A DNA stretch of 14,144 bases from an uncultured Collinsella sp. (GTDB lineage Bacteria > Actinomycetota > Coriobacteriia > Coriobacteriales > Coriobacteriaceae): positions 1 through 14,144 of the forward strand of contig URWM01000012.1 of NCBI GenBank assembly GCA_900551655.1, given 5' to 3'. Positions 6,506 through 14,094 of this stretch are shown here, piece after piece. The translations under genes and the position numbers were made by a program. Position 1 is the stretch's first letter, and each line of letters starts with the position of its first letter. Under the pieces are notes generated by a model. The model was given only the letters and a program-made list of their open reading frames with translations. It was not told the origin of the DNA and ran no database searches.

Positions 6506-7888
6506 ATGTTTGTCGGACGCCAGAGTGAGCTTGAGTCCCTAGAAACCGCTTATCAAAAGGGTTCCTTCCAGTTTGCCGTAGTCTACGGAAGGCGCCGCGT
6601 GGGCAAAACAAGCCTGCTTCGCGCTTTTACGCAGGATAAGCCCAGTGTGATCTTCTTTACCGGGCAGCAAACCGTTGCAAGCGAAAACCTTGCGCTGCTC
6701 AGCCGCGAGATGCTTGGTGATAGTGCCGCAGGAGCAGCATTCCCTTCCATCCAGGTTGCACTCGAGTCCGTCTTTGAACGCGCCAAAGCGGAGCAAGTCA
6801 TTCTGGTCATTGACGAGTATCCTTACCTCGCCGAGAGCGACCCGGGCGTGTCGTCGTGTCTGCAAACGCTTATCGACCGACACAAAGACAAGAGCAACCT
6901 GTTCTTGGTGCTCTGCGGATCGTCTATGAGTTTTATGGAACACCAGGTGCTAGGACACCAAAGTCCTCTCTATGGGCGCCGCACCATGCAGTTGCGCATC
7001 GACCCCTTTGTCGTTTTCGATGTAGCGCAAATGCTTCCCGATGCACCCATCGAGAGAATTATCGAGCTGTATTCCGTTGTCGGCGGCATGCCGCTCTATT
7101 TATCGCAGCTTGATAGCACGCGCTCCACGCAATGGAACCTTGAGCACGCTCTGTTGCGCCAAGATGCGTTTCTGTACGCCGAGCCCCAGAACTATCTGTT
7201 GCAGGAAGTCCGAAGCCCGGCTATCTACAATGGCGTCATAGCCGCCATCGCTAACGGCTGTGTACGTCCCAAGGAAATCGCCGATGTCACCCGACTCGCA
7301 ACGCCACAAGTCGCGCGATTACTCGACGCATTGATTGATCTGCGAATCGTTGAACGCGTCACGCCCGTTGCTAAAGCAACAAAACGTCAGGTGGTCTATC
7401 GAATCTGCGATAACCTGTTCAGGTTTTGGTATCGATTTGTTCCGCAGTACACGGGAACAATTGAAGAGGGGCTCGGAGCCGCTGTTGCCGCGCGTATCGT
7501 CAAGCGCGATTTGTCTACCTTCGTGGGCCCCACATTTGAAGAGGTATGCCGCCAGTGGTTGATACGACAGGTCGTTGAGGGCGAGCTGGATGTACTGCCC
7601 AAGGCAATCGGCTCTTGGTGGGGCACTAACCCGGCAACGCGTCACCAAGAAGAGATTGACATTGTATTAGAGGATGCCGATGGCGAGCTCGTCGTTGGCG
7701 AGTGCAAATGGAGAAACGAGCCCGTAGATACCGACGTTCTTGAAACGCTCGAGCGGCGCAGTGCGCTGCTGGGCCGGCCGATCAAACAGTATTACTTGTT
7801 TAGCAAGGGTGGATTTAGCGAAGCGTGTCAAAATAGAGCGGCTCAAGCAAGCAGCGCGAGGCTTGTTGGACTCGAGCAACTACTATAA
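6506..7888 (+). CDS. AAA+ ATPase with DUF234-type C-terminal nuclease-like domain
   Basis: A 460-residue soluble protein of the orphan ATPase family common in archaea and anaerobic bacteria (ATPase plus DUF234). It opens with FVGRQSELE, followed by Walker A GRRRVGKTS (28-36), Walker B VILVIDE (98-104) and a sensor-like strand LFLVLCGSS (132-140). A winged-helix-like region lies near 235-290. The C-terminal domain (about 325-460) contains D385 and E399-C-K401, a PD-(D/E)xK-like core (EIDIV then GECKW). Family members are usually annotated only as ATP-binding proteins; nuclease activity is inferred from the motif. The ATG at 6506 was chosen because GAGG lies six bases before it and the family begins at F-[VI]-G-R; the ATG at 6501 is in another frame. 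The gene has its own repeat-covered promoter and a strong terminator just after the stop. Confidence 0.92.
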   Translation: MFVGRQSELESLETAYQKGSFQFAVVYGRRRVGKTSLLRAFTQDKPSVIFFTGQQTVASENLALLSREMLGDSAAGAAFPSIQVALESVFERAKAEQVILVIDEYPYLAESDPGVSSCLQTLIDRHKDKSNLFLVLCGSSMSFMEHQVLGHQSPLYGRRTMQLRIDPFVVFDVAQMLPDAPIERIIELYSVVGGMPLYLSQLDSTRSTQWNLEHALLRQDAFLYAEPQNYLLQEVRSPAIYNGVIAAIANGCVRPKEIADVTRLATPQVARLLDALIDLRIVERVTPVAKATKRQVVYRICDNLFRFWYRFVPQYTGTIEEGLGAAVAARIVKRDLSTFVGPTFEEVCRQWLIRQVVEGELDVLPKAIGSWWGTNPATRHQEEIDIVLEDADGELVVGECKWRNEPVDTDVLETLERRSALLGRPIKQYYLFSKGGFSEACQNRAAQASSARLVGLEQLL

Positions 7889-7930
7889 GAAAGGGGCTTG
7901 GAAACAGTTTTCCAAGCCCCTTTCAATTTT
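7889..7930 (+). terminator. Strong intrinsic terminator, shared by converging genes
   Basis: GAAAGGGGCTTGGAAA (7889-7904) pairs perfectly over 16 bp with its complement at 7909-7924 around loop CAGT, followed by AATTTTTATT. It starts directly after the ATPase stop codon. Read on the other strand it lies just past the stop of the 7930-9549 gene, with a weaker T-run, so it probably works in both directions. Confidence 0.93.
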
Positions 7931-9549
7931 TATTCGATTCCCACCTTTTTGAGCGTTTCTTTGGTGACTTCCGCAACTTGATTGGGATCGACGTGGGATT
8001 CCCCCGAAATAGTGCCGTAACCTGAGGTTGAAAAATCAAGGAAATAATATGTCCGGTAATTGTGCCCATAGCCAAATTGCTGATATAGGGCATTATAGTC
8101 CGTCTCGGAAATTTCCTTGCCCTCCGACGCACAATAGTATTCGTAGCCATTGCCCTCGCTCGGCGCAACTCCCCAGGACTCGTAGTTGCTTACAAGCGAA
8201 AAAGCATCGCTTTTCTTGCCATATACCGAAGTATTGTCCCCGGCCAAAACCCGCCTTCCAGCAAGCAATGCCGTAATAGCATTGCTCATCTCATATGTTC
8301 TTTGGCTTACGAGGATGCTGTCGTCATCCGCTTTAATCAGCGGAAGAAACATCGTTCCTCCGTTGCTGTTATCAAGCCAATTTTGACTGTAAAGCCTCTT
8401 GATGCCACCATCAGCTGACGACCAAACCTCTACGGTGTAGGACTTCTGAAGTCCCTCCATATCTCCATTCCAGGCACTCTTTAGTTCGGCATCGCTCATA
8501 CCGTTCACAACGGTCAAGAGCTCAGGCTGGCCATCCTGATCAAAATCAACGAGGTCGACAAGACAAAGCCCTCGCATCGCATAGACAGAATCAGTCACCT
8601 CAGCAATTTGCGGCTCTCCATAGCACGCGAGGTATTCCTGGCACTTTTGCTTGTAAGCGGCATGCGTAGCGGTATTGTCCGCAGCGGTGCCTCCATCCTT
8701 CTTGTCGCCTTCGCCTGTCTTTGTATCGGCCTCGTTGGCCTTAGGCACCTCGAGGGAAACCTCTTTTACGGCATCAGCGGATTTAGAGTTATCGACGACT
8801 TTGACGGGAATACTCCACTCGACTTTTGACTTGGAGTCCTTAACGGTGAGGGTATATTTTCCCGGTTTAACATCGGGAAACTGGCTTACCGTGAAGCCCT
8901 CGTCACCCTTAACCTCAGCGTTGGTGCTGTAGCCGTTGTCGCCGTTCAGGGTCACCGAGTACTTCTTGAGTTTCTCGCCCTTTGCGTCGGTCGGGGTGAT
9001 CTTGGATTCTTGGACCACCACGATGGCCTTGTCCTGGCCGTAATGGGCAACGTCGCCGCCGGACTTGCTAAAGAACAGCAGGTAGCTAAAGATGGCAATG
9101 ACTGCCAGGCCAACGACGACACCAACGATATAGAGCGCCTTGGGCTCCTTTTTCTGTGCGGATGCATTCGCCGCAGGAGCAGGGGCTGGCGCCGCGACGG
9201 GCTTGGCGACCGGATTGCTCAGTTTTGGTCGGTCGGCACGCACGGCTGGAATCGAAGGCGTTGCACCGGACGACACGTCGTCTTTAGGCTGGTCGTCTTC
9301 TTCGTCCGCTACGGGCTCGCTCTCCACGGGCGACTTTTCCTCCCCCGCCTCGGCACCGGCGAAAGGCTCCTTCTCCGTTTCGTCGCTAGCGAAAATCTCT
9401 TCTGCAGCCTCATTGATAACGGAAGGTTCTTCTGCCACTTCGTTGCTGACAGAGTTCAGCACCGCCTTTGCATCTTCGAGTGCATAGCCGCACTCGGTGC
9501 AGTATCGCAAATCGCCATCAAGCTCAAATCCACAGTTGGGACAGAACAT
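7930..9549 (-). CDS. Zinc-ribbon, single-pass membrane protein with outer beta-sandwich-like domain
   Basis: A 539-residue protein. Residues 1-21 are a zinc ribbon (Cys3, Cys6, Cys17, Cys20), 25-100 a very acidic linker, and 105-135 Pro/Ala-rich. Residue 138-160 is a membrane helix preceded by lysines (ribbon inside, remainder outside). Residues 196-253 look like a small beta-sandwich of the carboxypeptidase-regulatory or Ig-like kind (KYSVTLNG ... GKYTLTVKDSKSK). A Lys/Gly/Asp linker follows (255-295). The outer domain then has a calcium-loop-like DFDQDGQPEL (335-344), a motif shared with the 2655-4145 protein. The ATG at 9549 has a near-perfect AAGGAGG lying inside the end of the upstream gene; only one base separates the upstream stop from this ATG, so translation is coupled. 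Function unknown. Confidence 0.87.
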   Translation of the reverse strand: MFCPNCGFELDGDLRYCTECGYALEDAKAVLNSVSNEVAEEPSVINEAAEEIFASDETEKEPFAGAEAGEEKSPVESEPVADEEDDQPKDDVSSGATPSIPAVRADRPKLSNPVAKPVAAPAPAPAANASAQKKEPKALYIVGVVVGLAVIAIFSYLLFFSKSGGDVAHYGQDKAIVVVQESKITPTDAKGEKLKKYSVTLNGDNGYSTNAEVKGDEGFTVSQFPDVKPGKYTLTVKDSKSKVEWSIPVKVVDNSKSADAVKEVSLEVPKANEADTKTGEGDKKDGGTAADNTATHAAYKQKCQEYLACYGEPQIAEVTDSVYAMRGLCLVDLVDFDQDGQPELLTVVNGMSDAELKSAWNGDMEGLQKSYTVEVWSSADGGIKRLYSQNWLDNSNGGTMFLPLIKADDDSILVSQRTYEMSNAITALLAGRRVLAGDNTSVYGKKSDAFSLVSNYESWGVAPSEGNGYEYYCASEGKEISETDYNALYQQFGYGHNYRTYYFLDFSTSGYGTISGESHVDPNQVAEVTKETLKKVGIE

Positions 9550-9550
9550 G

Positions 9551-10768
9551 TTAGTCCTCCTTATCGACTTTCACCGTTGTACCGTCCTTGACCTCATCGG
9601 GGGTTACTTCGGACCCCACTTGAGACCCATCATCCCAAGACGCAACCAAAATCTCGCAATTGCCGTCCGCAAAAGAACCGAGCTCATAGTCTTCGGTGCG
9701 ATACACCAGTCCCTTGGATGTCACATACAAGCATGTTGAGCCCTTGATTGAATAGTCTGAAGAATTGCTCCGCATGAGCATAGAATTGTAATCAGACGGA
9801 TACTTTCTGCCCATTTCCGTAAGATACGGCCAAACTGCCGAACTCATAGAACTGGCAAGATCCTCGGTATCAATGCCAAACATGTCCTGAGGGCTGACAG
9901 TATCACCCGTATGCAAATCAAAAATAACACCAGTCACATACGTGTCGCCATGCGGACCCCATCCCGTCGAATAGCGCTCGTCACGGATACAAAAATAGTT
10001 CTCATCCATGTACGTAACCGTCACGTTTCTCGATATGCAGGGAAATTCGCCGTCGGGGTACAGCTCAGCATCTGATTGCTCATTATCTGATGCTCGATTC
10101 GTTCGCTCCGCATCAATTTGAAGGGGCTCGAGAATCGCCTTGTTAATTTTGTCTGCGACGTCGTCTTTGGCGGAGCTCTTAAGTTGCGGATAGGACCATT
10201 CCATGTCAGTCCGCTCGCCCTGATTGAGCATAGGGTCGACCGGAGCAGACACCGTCAATGACTTTGCCTCCAACGTATAGACAACTTCTTCGGCCGCCCT
10301 CTCGTCCTTCTTGGGTCTTTCGGTCGCTTGCTCCTGTTGCACGGATTGCTGCTGGAGATTGGGCTCGATGACGTTCTTGTAGAGCATGAAAGCAGCGTAA
10401 GCGATGCCTGCCGCGGCGATAAATGCGGCGATCATGATAGCAAACTGCGGCACCAGGCGGTTACCGACCTGACAGCGTTGCATAAAGAGGTTGTACATCT
10501 GGGAGTGACCGCTACCCGCGGTCTTTGAGACCGGCTCGGGACTCGGTTCTGCCGTGGACTCGACATTCGCGGATCCTATCGCAGAGTCCGTTTCGGTATT
10601 TGCAGACTCCAACATGACTTCAGCGGACGAGGACTCTCGCGCCAGCGGCTCGGCGCCGGACCCTTCCTCGGCCGCAGTTTTACCCGAGAGTCCTTCCAAG
10701 GGCAGCCCGCATTCGGTACAGTACCGCGCATCGTCACTGATCTTGCTACCGCATTTGGGGCAAAACAT
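9551..10768 (-). CDS. Zinc-ribbon, single-pass membrane protein with DUF3298-like outer domain
   Basis: A 405-residue protein. Residues 1-21 are a zinc ribbon (Cys3, Cys6, Cys17, Cys20), 25-90 an acidic Ser/Glu linker and 91-106 a juxtamembrane stretch (FMQRCQVGNRLVPQF). Residue 107-130 is a membrane helix and 135-160 a Gln-rich stalk. The outer domain (about 185-385) has features of the DUF4163/DUF3298 (RsiV/PdaC-like) fold: a SYPQL strand, DKINKAI helix, ERYSTGWGPHGD turn and VIFDLHTGDTVSPQDMF, the typical end of that domain. The juxtamembrane part and helix match those of the 2655-4145 protein closely. I chose the ATG at 10768 because it gives the shared ribbon-first N-terminus and follows GGAG; an upstream ATG at 10846 would add 26 non-conserved residues. 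The next gene starts one base past its stop. Ligand and role are unknown. Confidence 0.87.
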   Translation of the reverse strand: MFCPKCGSKISDDARYCTECGLPLEGLSGKTAAEEGSGAEPLARESSSAEVMLESANTETDSAIGSANVESTAEPSPEPVSKTAGSGHSQMYNLFMQRCQVGNRLVPQFAIMIAAFIAAAGIAYAAFMLYKNVIEPNLQQQSVQQEQATERPKKDERAAEEVVYTLEAKSLTVSAPVDPMLNQGERTDMEWSYPQLKSSAKDDVADKINKAILEPLQIDAERTNRASDNEQSDAELYPDGEFPCISRNVTVTYMDENYFCIRDERYSTGWGPHGDTYVTGVIFDLHTGDTVSPQDMFGIDTEDLASSMSSAVWPYLTEMGRKYPSDYNSMLMRSNSSDYSIKGSTCLYVTSKGLVYRTEDYELGSFADGNCEILVASWDDGSQVGSEVTPDEVKDGTTVKVDKED

Positions 10769-10909
10769 GGGCTTTCTTCTCCGATTCCCTTTAGTCTCAC
10801 TGAGTCGTAAGTTACTCACGTGCTGTACGCTACGTAGTTTAACCATTTCTTAAGCAAGCCAATGGACCGCTTGAACAGACGCATACCCACTCAAGTGACC
10901 CTATACCGG

Positions 10910-11071
10910 CTAGTTATCCTGGCTCATGACATGAGTGTCAGTGTAAGAATTTTCGCTGAACAGGTCCGCCCCCTCGAAGTCCGAGGCGATGCTCAACTTG
11001 AAGCCATTTTTTGCCGAGATGGAGAAATCGCCGCTGATATCCATATCATGCTCGCGGCCAACCGCCCTCAT
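10910..11071 (-). CDS. Possible small ORF or gene remnant, 53 codons
   Basis: The complement reads MRAVGREHDMDISGDFSIS and continues to THVMSQDN with a TAG at 10910-10912. Third codon positions are mostly G or C, as in neighbouring genes, which the overlapping plus-strand frame does not show. The frame stays open five codons further upstream to a GTG at 11086. The ribosome-binding site is poor, and the residues resemble no family I know. The C-terminal end of a lost gene, or a small hydrophilic protein, are both possible. It lies between the purN terminator and the zinc-ribbon genes. Confidence 0.3.
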   Translation of the reverse strand: MRAVGREHDMDISGDFSISAKNGFKLSIASDFEGADLFSENSYTDTHVMSQDN

Positions 11072-11125
11072 TTTCCGAAGTCCCACCCGTCACGTTATCA
11101 GGAGCCCGAAGTCAAAGAGATAGTA

Positions 11126-11171
11126 AAAGCCGATTGGGGCACATGTGATTCCATATGCCCCAATCGGCTTT
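11126..11171 (-). terminator. Intrinsic terminator after purN, possibly bidirectional
   Basis: A perfect 16-bp inverted repeat (AAAGCCGATTGGGGCA at 11126-11141, complement at 11156-11171) encloses a 14-nt loop. On the minus strand the stem ends in CTTTTACTATCTCTTT. It lies 48 bp beyond the purN stop and so ends the purine transcript. Confidence 0.85.
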
Positions 11172-11218
11172 ATAGTCGTTTACGCCTCAGAGAAACCTAG
11201 GTGACCCGTTTACACGCG

Positions 11219-11917
11219 CTAGCGCGCCGGGTCAACTGCCACCTTGCCGCTCTCCAGCACGTGGACGCGGCCATCGGCGAGCATCTGCACGACCTCGGGG
11301 TACAGCACGTGCTCAATCGCATGGATATGCTCCTCGAGCGTGTCGACGTCCCAGCCTTCCTCGACAGCCAGCGCACGCTGGGCGATGATGGGGCCGTTGT
11401 CGTAAATCTCGTTGGCAAAGTGCACGGTCACGCCGGTCACCTTGACGCCGCGCGCAAAGGCATCGTCGATCGCATGCGCGCCGGTAAAGCTCGGCAGCAG
11501 CGCCGGATGCAAGTTGACTACGCGGTTGGGAAACGCCGCCAGCAGCGGCGTATGCACCATGCGCATGTAGCCGGCCATGACCACATACTCGCAGCCGCGC
11601 TCGAGCAGCTCGTGCGCGATGATCTCGTCGGCGGCGATGGGGTCGGCGTAGACATCCTTAGACAACGTAAGCGTCTGGATGCCCGCGCGTTCGGCGCGTT
11701 GCAAGCCCTTGGCCGAAGGACGGCTGGACACCACCAGCTCAATCGAGGCGTTGAGCTTGCCGCCGGCGATCAGATCGATCAGCGCCTGCAGGTTGGTACC
11801 CGAACCGCTGATAAGCACGCCGATCTTGAGTGGCTCGGCCGTATCGGTGCCGGTCGGACGGGTGTAGGGCACAAAGCCCAGGCCCTCGGCGGCAGCCATC
11901 TGCTCGTTAGCGCTCAT
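11219..11917 (-). CDS. purN: Phosphoribosylglycinamide formyltransferase (GART)
   Basis: This enzyme transfers a formyl group from 10-formyltetrahydrofolate to GAR, step 3 of de novo purine synthesis, in the cytoplasm. The 232-residue protein has the phosphate-binding loop VLISGSGTNLQALI (34-47), and catalytic Asn135 and His137 in NLHPALLPSF with Asp173 in YDNGPII. These equal E. coli N106, H108 and D144, all shifted by 29, so there is an N-terminal extension of about 29 residues before the usual start KIGVLISG. The ATG at 11917 overlaps the last 11 bp of purM, whose translation probably feeds it; no strong ribosome-binding site is present. ATGs inside the extension (residue 7) are alternatives. 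The gene closes the purF-purM-purN block and is followed by a strong terminator. Confidence 0.97.
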   Translation of the reverse strand: MSANEQMAAAEGLGFVPYTRPTGTDTAEPLKIGVLISGSGTNLQALIDLIAGGKLNASIELVVSSRPSAKGLQRAERAGIQTLTLSKDVYADPIAADEIIAHELLERGCEYVVMAGYMRMVHTPLLAAFPNRVVNLHPALLPSFTGAHAIDDAFARGVKVTGVTVHFANEIYDNGPIIAQRALAVEEGWDVDTLEEHIHAIEHVLYPEVVQMLADGRVHVLESGKVAVDPAR

Positions 11918-13010
11918 CGGAGTACACGACCTTACCGGAGCCCTCGACGCACTCGCCCACGCGGAACGGCTTCTCGCCCAGCGCGACCAGTGCCTCGGTC
12001 ACGGCGGCCTCGTCCTCGGGGGCGACGATCAGGCACAGGCCGACGCCCATGTTGAAGGTCTTGCATGCCTCGTTGGGCGCGAGCTCGGCCTGACGCGACA
12101 CGTAGGTGATGACGGGCGGAACATCCCAGCCCATCTCGGCGCCGTTACGGGTGACCACGGCATCGACATCGTCGGCAAGCGCGCGATTGAGGTTCTCGGT
12201 GATGCCGCCGCCGGTGATATGGGCAATGGCATGAACGTTGGCGCCACCGCGGAGCAGCTCCAGAATCGGCTTGACATAGATGCGCGTGGGAGCCAGCAGG
12301 GCATCGGCCAGCGATGCGCCGCCGAGCTCCTCGAGCGGACGGCTCAGCTCCTCGGCCTTAGCGGCAGTCTCGGGCGTACCCGGCTTGATACCGTCGACAC
12401 CGATGACCTTGCGCACGAGCGAGTAGCCGTTGGAGTGCACGCCAGTGGAAGGCAGGCCCAGGATCACGTCGCCGGGGCGGACGTTCGCGGGGTCGAGCAT
12501 CTTGGGACGGTCGACGACGCCCACGGTAAAGCCGGCGAGATCGTAGTCGGCGGGAGCCATAACGCCGGGGTGCTCGGCCATCTCGCCTCCCACGAGCGCG
12601 CAGCCCGCGAGCTTGCAGCCGTCGGCCACACCCTTGATGATCTTTGCCATGTGCTCGGCCTCAATGTGGCCGATGGCAACGTAGTCCAGGAAGAACAGCG
12701 GCTCGGCACCCGAAGCCAGAATGTCGTTGACGCACATAGCAACCAGGTCCTGGCCCACCGTCTCGTGACGGTCCATGATCTGGGCGAGCACGAGCTTGGT
12801 GCCCACGCCGTCGGTACCGCTAATCAGAATCGGGTCTTCCATATCCTTAAGCGCGGCAGCCGAGAACAGGCCACCAAAGCCACCGATGCCGCCGATGACC
12901 TCGGGACGGTTGGTGTCCTTAACCATCTGCTTAATAGCGTCAACGGCGCGGCCGCCCTCGGCGGTATCGACGCCGGCATCCTCATACGTCACATGCTTGC
13001 TGTCGCTCAT
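11907..13010 (-). CDS. purM: Phosphoribosylformylglycinamidine cyclo-ligase (AIR synthetase)
   Basis: The enzyme closes the imidazole ring, turning FGAM plus ATP into AIR, step 5 of purine synthesis. The 367-residue protein has the full set of PurM signatures: YEDAGVDTAEGG near the N-terminus, GGIGGFGGLF, SGTDGVGTKL (ATP-binding region), GGEMAEHPGVM, GLPSTGVHSNGYSLVRK and HITGGGITENLNR. Length is slightly above the usual 340-350. The ATG at 13010 follows AGGAAGG at good spacing. The stop codon lies inside the start of purN (11-bp overlap), and purF ends 157 bp upstream with a hairpin in between. The organism should have the other purine genes elsewhere, since only three steps are visible here. 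Confidence 0.98.
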   Translation of the reverse strand: MSDSKHVTYEDAGVDTAEGGRAVDAIKQMVKDTNRPEVIGGIGGFGGLFSAAALKDMEDPILISGTDGVGTKLVLAQIMDRHETVGQDLVAMCVNDILASGAEPLFFLDYVAIGHIEAEHMAKIIKGVADGCKLAGCALVGGEMAEHPGVMAPADYDLAGFTVGVVDRPKMLDPANVRPGDVILGLPSTGVHSNGYSLVRKVIGVDGIKPGTPETAAKAEELSRPLEELGGASLADALLAPTRIYVKPILELLRGGANVHAIAHITGGGITENLNRALADDVDAVVTRNGAEMGWDVPPVITYVSRQAELAPNEACKTFNMGVGLCLIVAPEDEAAVTEALVALGEKPFRVGECVEGSGKVVYSDER

Positions 13011-13034
13011 CTGAGCCTTCCTCTCCCACTACCG

Positions 13035-13105
13035 TGGCGCCGCGCGGGCGCCAAACGGTGCTCATAGTTGCGTTCATTTCGGCGCGCGTCATAACAGCGC
13101 GCGCC
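13035..13105 (-). other. GC-rich hairpins in the purF-purM spacer
   Basis: Two stems occur. TGGCGCC/GGCGCCA (13035-13041 with 13047-13053, loop GCGCG) is extended by ACCG/CGGT across a 2-nt bulge. GGCGCGCG/CGCGCGCC pairs 13081-13088 with 13098-13105. No T-run follows either, so they are not standard terminators; they could shape the purM leader or stabilise the 3' end of the purF message. Confidence 0.5.
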
Positions 13106-13128
13106 GTCATATCAACAAAACAGCAGAT

Positions 13129-13169
13129 AAAACCTGCCAAAATAAACCTGTCCCTAAATGGCAGGTTTT
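13129..13169 (-). terminator. Hairpin at the purF stop codon, possible weak terminator or attenuator
   Basis: AAAACCTGCCA and TGGCAGGTTTT (13129-13139 with 13159-13169) form a perfect 11-bp stem with a 19-nt loop. Its first bases overlap the purF TAA. On the minus strand it is followed by ATCTGCTGTTTTGTT, a modest T-run. It may lower transcription into purM or protect the purF mRNA end. Confidence 0.5.
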
Positions 13170-14094
13170 AGGCCTCGCCGTGCTTCTCTTCCCAGCTGCG
13201 GTCGTCGTATTTCTCGACCACGGCGTCGTCGTCAAAGTACAGCGGCTTGTCCAGGTTGCGGGGCTTAAAGCCCTCCATAAACTTGTCGCGGCCAAAGCTC
13301 TCGGGAATCGCCACGGGATAGCGGCCGGTAAAGCACGCGTCGCAGTAGCCGCCCTTGGGCATGACCTTAAGCAGGCCCTCGACCGAAAGGAAGGCCAACG
13401 AATCGGCGCCAATGTACTCGCAGATCTCATCGACCGTCTTGTTGGCGCTGATGAGCTGCGACTGCACGTCGGTATCGATACCGTAGAAGCACGGCCAGAT
13501 GACCTCGGGCGAGTTGATGCGAATATGAATCTCCTTGGCACCGGCGTTGCGCAGCATCTTGACGAGCTGCACCATGGTGGTGCCGCGCACAATGGAGTCG
13601 TCGATGACGACCAGGCGCTTGCCCTCGATGTTGTCGCGCAGCGGGTTGAGTTTCATACGCACGCCCATGGCACGCAGCTCCTGCGTAGGCTCGATGAACG
13701 TACGGCCCACGTAGCGGTTCTTGATAAGGCCCTCGCCAAAGGGAATGCCACTCTCGTGCGAATAGCCCTCCGCGGGCGGCAGGCCGGAGTCGGGCACGCC
13801 GATGACCAGGTCGGCCTCGACGGGCTCCTCATGTGCCAGCTGACGACCCATGTCATAACGGCAGGCGTAGACGCTCTTGCCGTTCATGATGGAATCGGGG
13901 CGAGCGAAGTAGACCTGTTCAAAGATGCAGTTAGCAGGCTCTTCGGCAGCAGGCACACCCTGCTCGGACACCAGCCCCTCAGCGCTGATGCGCAAAATCT
14001 CACCGGGACGGACGTCGCGGACGTACTCGGCACCCACAATGTCGAGCGCACAAGTCTCGGAGGCGACGACCCAGCCGCCGGCGCGGGTGACATG
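13168..14094 (-). CDS. purF: Amidophosphoribosyltransferase, 5'-truncated by contig end
   Basis: This enzyme makes phosphoribosylamine from PRPP and glutamine, the first and regulated step of purine synthesis. About 308 residues are present. They start near the end of the Ntn-glutaminase domain (GGWVVASETCALDIVGAEY); the catalytic N-terminal Cys lies off the contig. The phosphoribosyltransferase domain has the PRPP motif VVIDDSIVRGTT (162-173 of the fragment). Four Cys at fragment positions 56, 202, 251 and 254 correspond to the B. subtilis [4Fe-4S] ligands; the first two show exactly the spacing of C236-C382. This is thus the oxygen-sensitive iron-sulfur type, normally made with a propeptide. 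The seeming N-terminus MYKRQ is adapter sequence. About 180 residues plus any propeptide are missing. Confidence 0.97.
   Translation of the reverse strand, partial: HVTRAGGWVVASETCALDIVGAEYVRDVRPGEILRISAEGLVSEQGVPAAEEPANCIFEQVYFARPDSIMNGKSVYACRYDMGRQLAHEEPVEADLVIGVPDSGLPPAEGYSHESGIPFGEGLIKNRYVGRTFIEPTQELRAMGVRMKLNPLRDNIEGKRLVVIDDSIVRGTTMVQLVKMLRNAGAKEIHIRINSPEVIWPCFYGIDTDVQSQLISANKTVDEICEYIGADSLAFLSVEGLLKVMPKGGYCDACFTGRYPVAIPESFGRDKFMEGFKPRNLDKPLYFDDDAVVEKYDDRSWEEKHGEA

Noticed and set aside
10769..10846. Upstream ATG at 10846 as start of the DUF3298-like protein
   Set aside because: It would place 26 basic residues before the ribbon, unlike all paralogues, which start two residues before the first Cys; the ATG at 10768 has a GGAG upstream.
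10862..11200. Plus-strand 112-codon open frame in the gap between the zinc-ribbon and purine genes
   Set aside because: It runs straight through the perfect terminator hairpin at 11126-11171, has low G/C at third codon positions and no ribosome-binding site; the antisense frame looks more gene-like.
50..14094. CRISPR array, phage genes, integrase or insertion sequence
   Set aside because: I found no regularly spaced repeats, no transposase or integrase motifs and no attachment-site duplication of the tRNA-like gene in the window.
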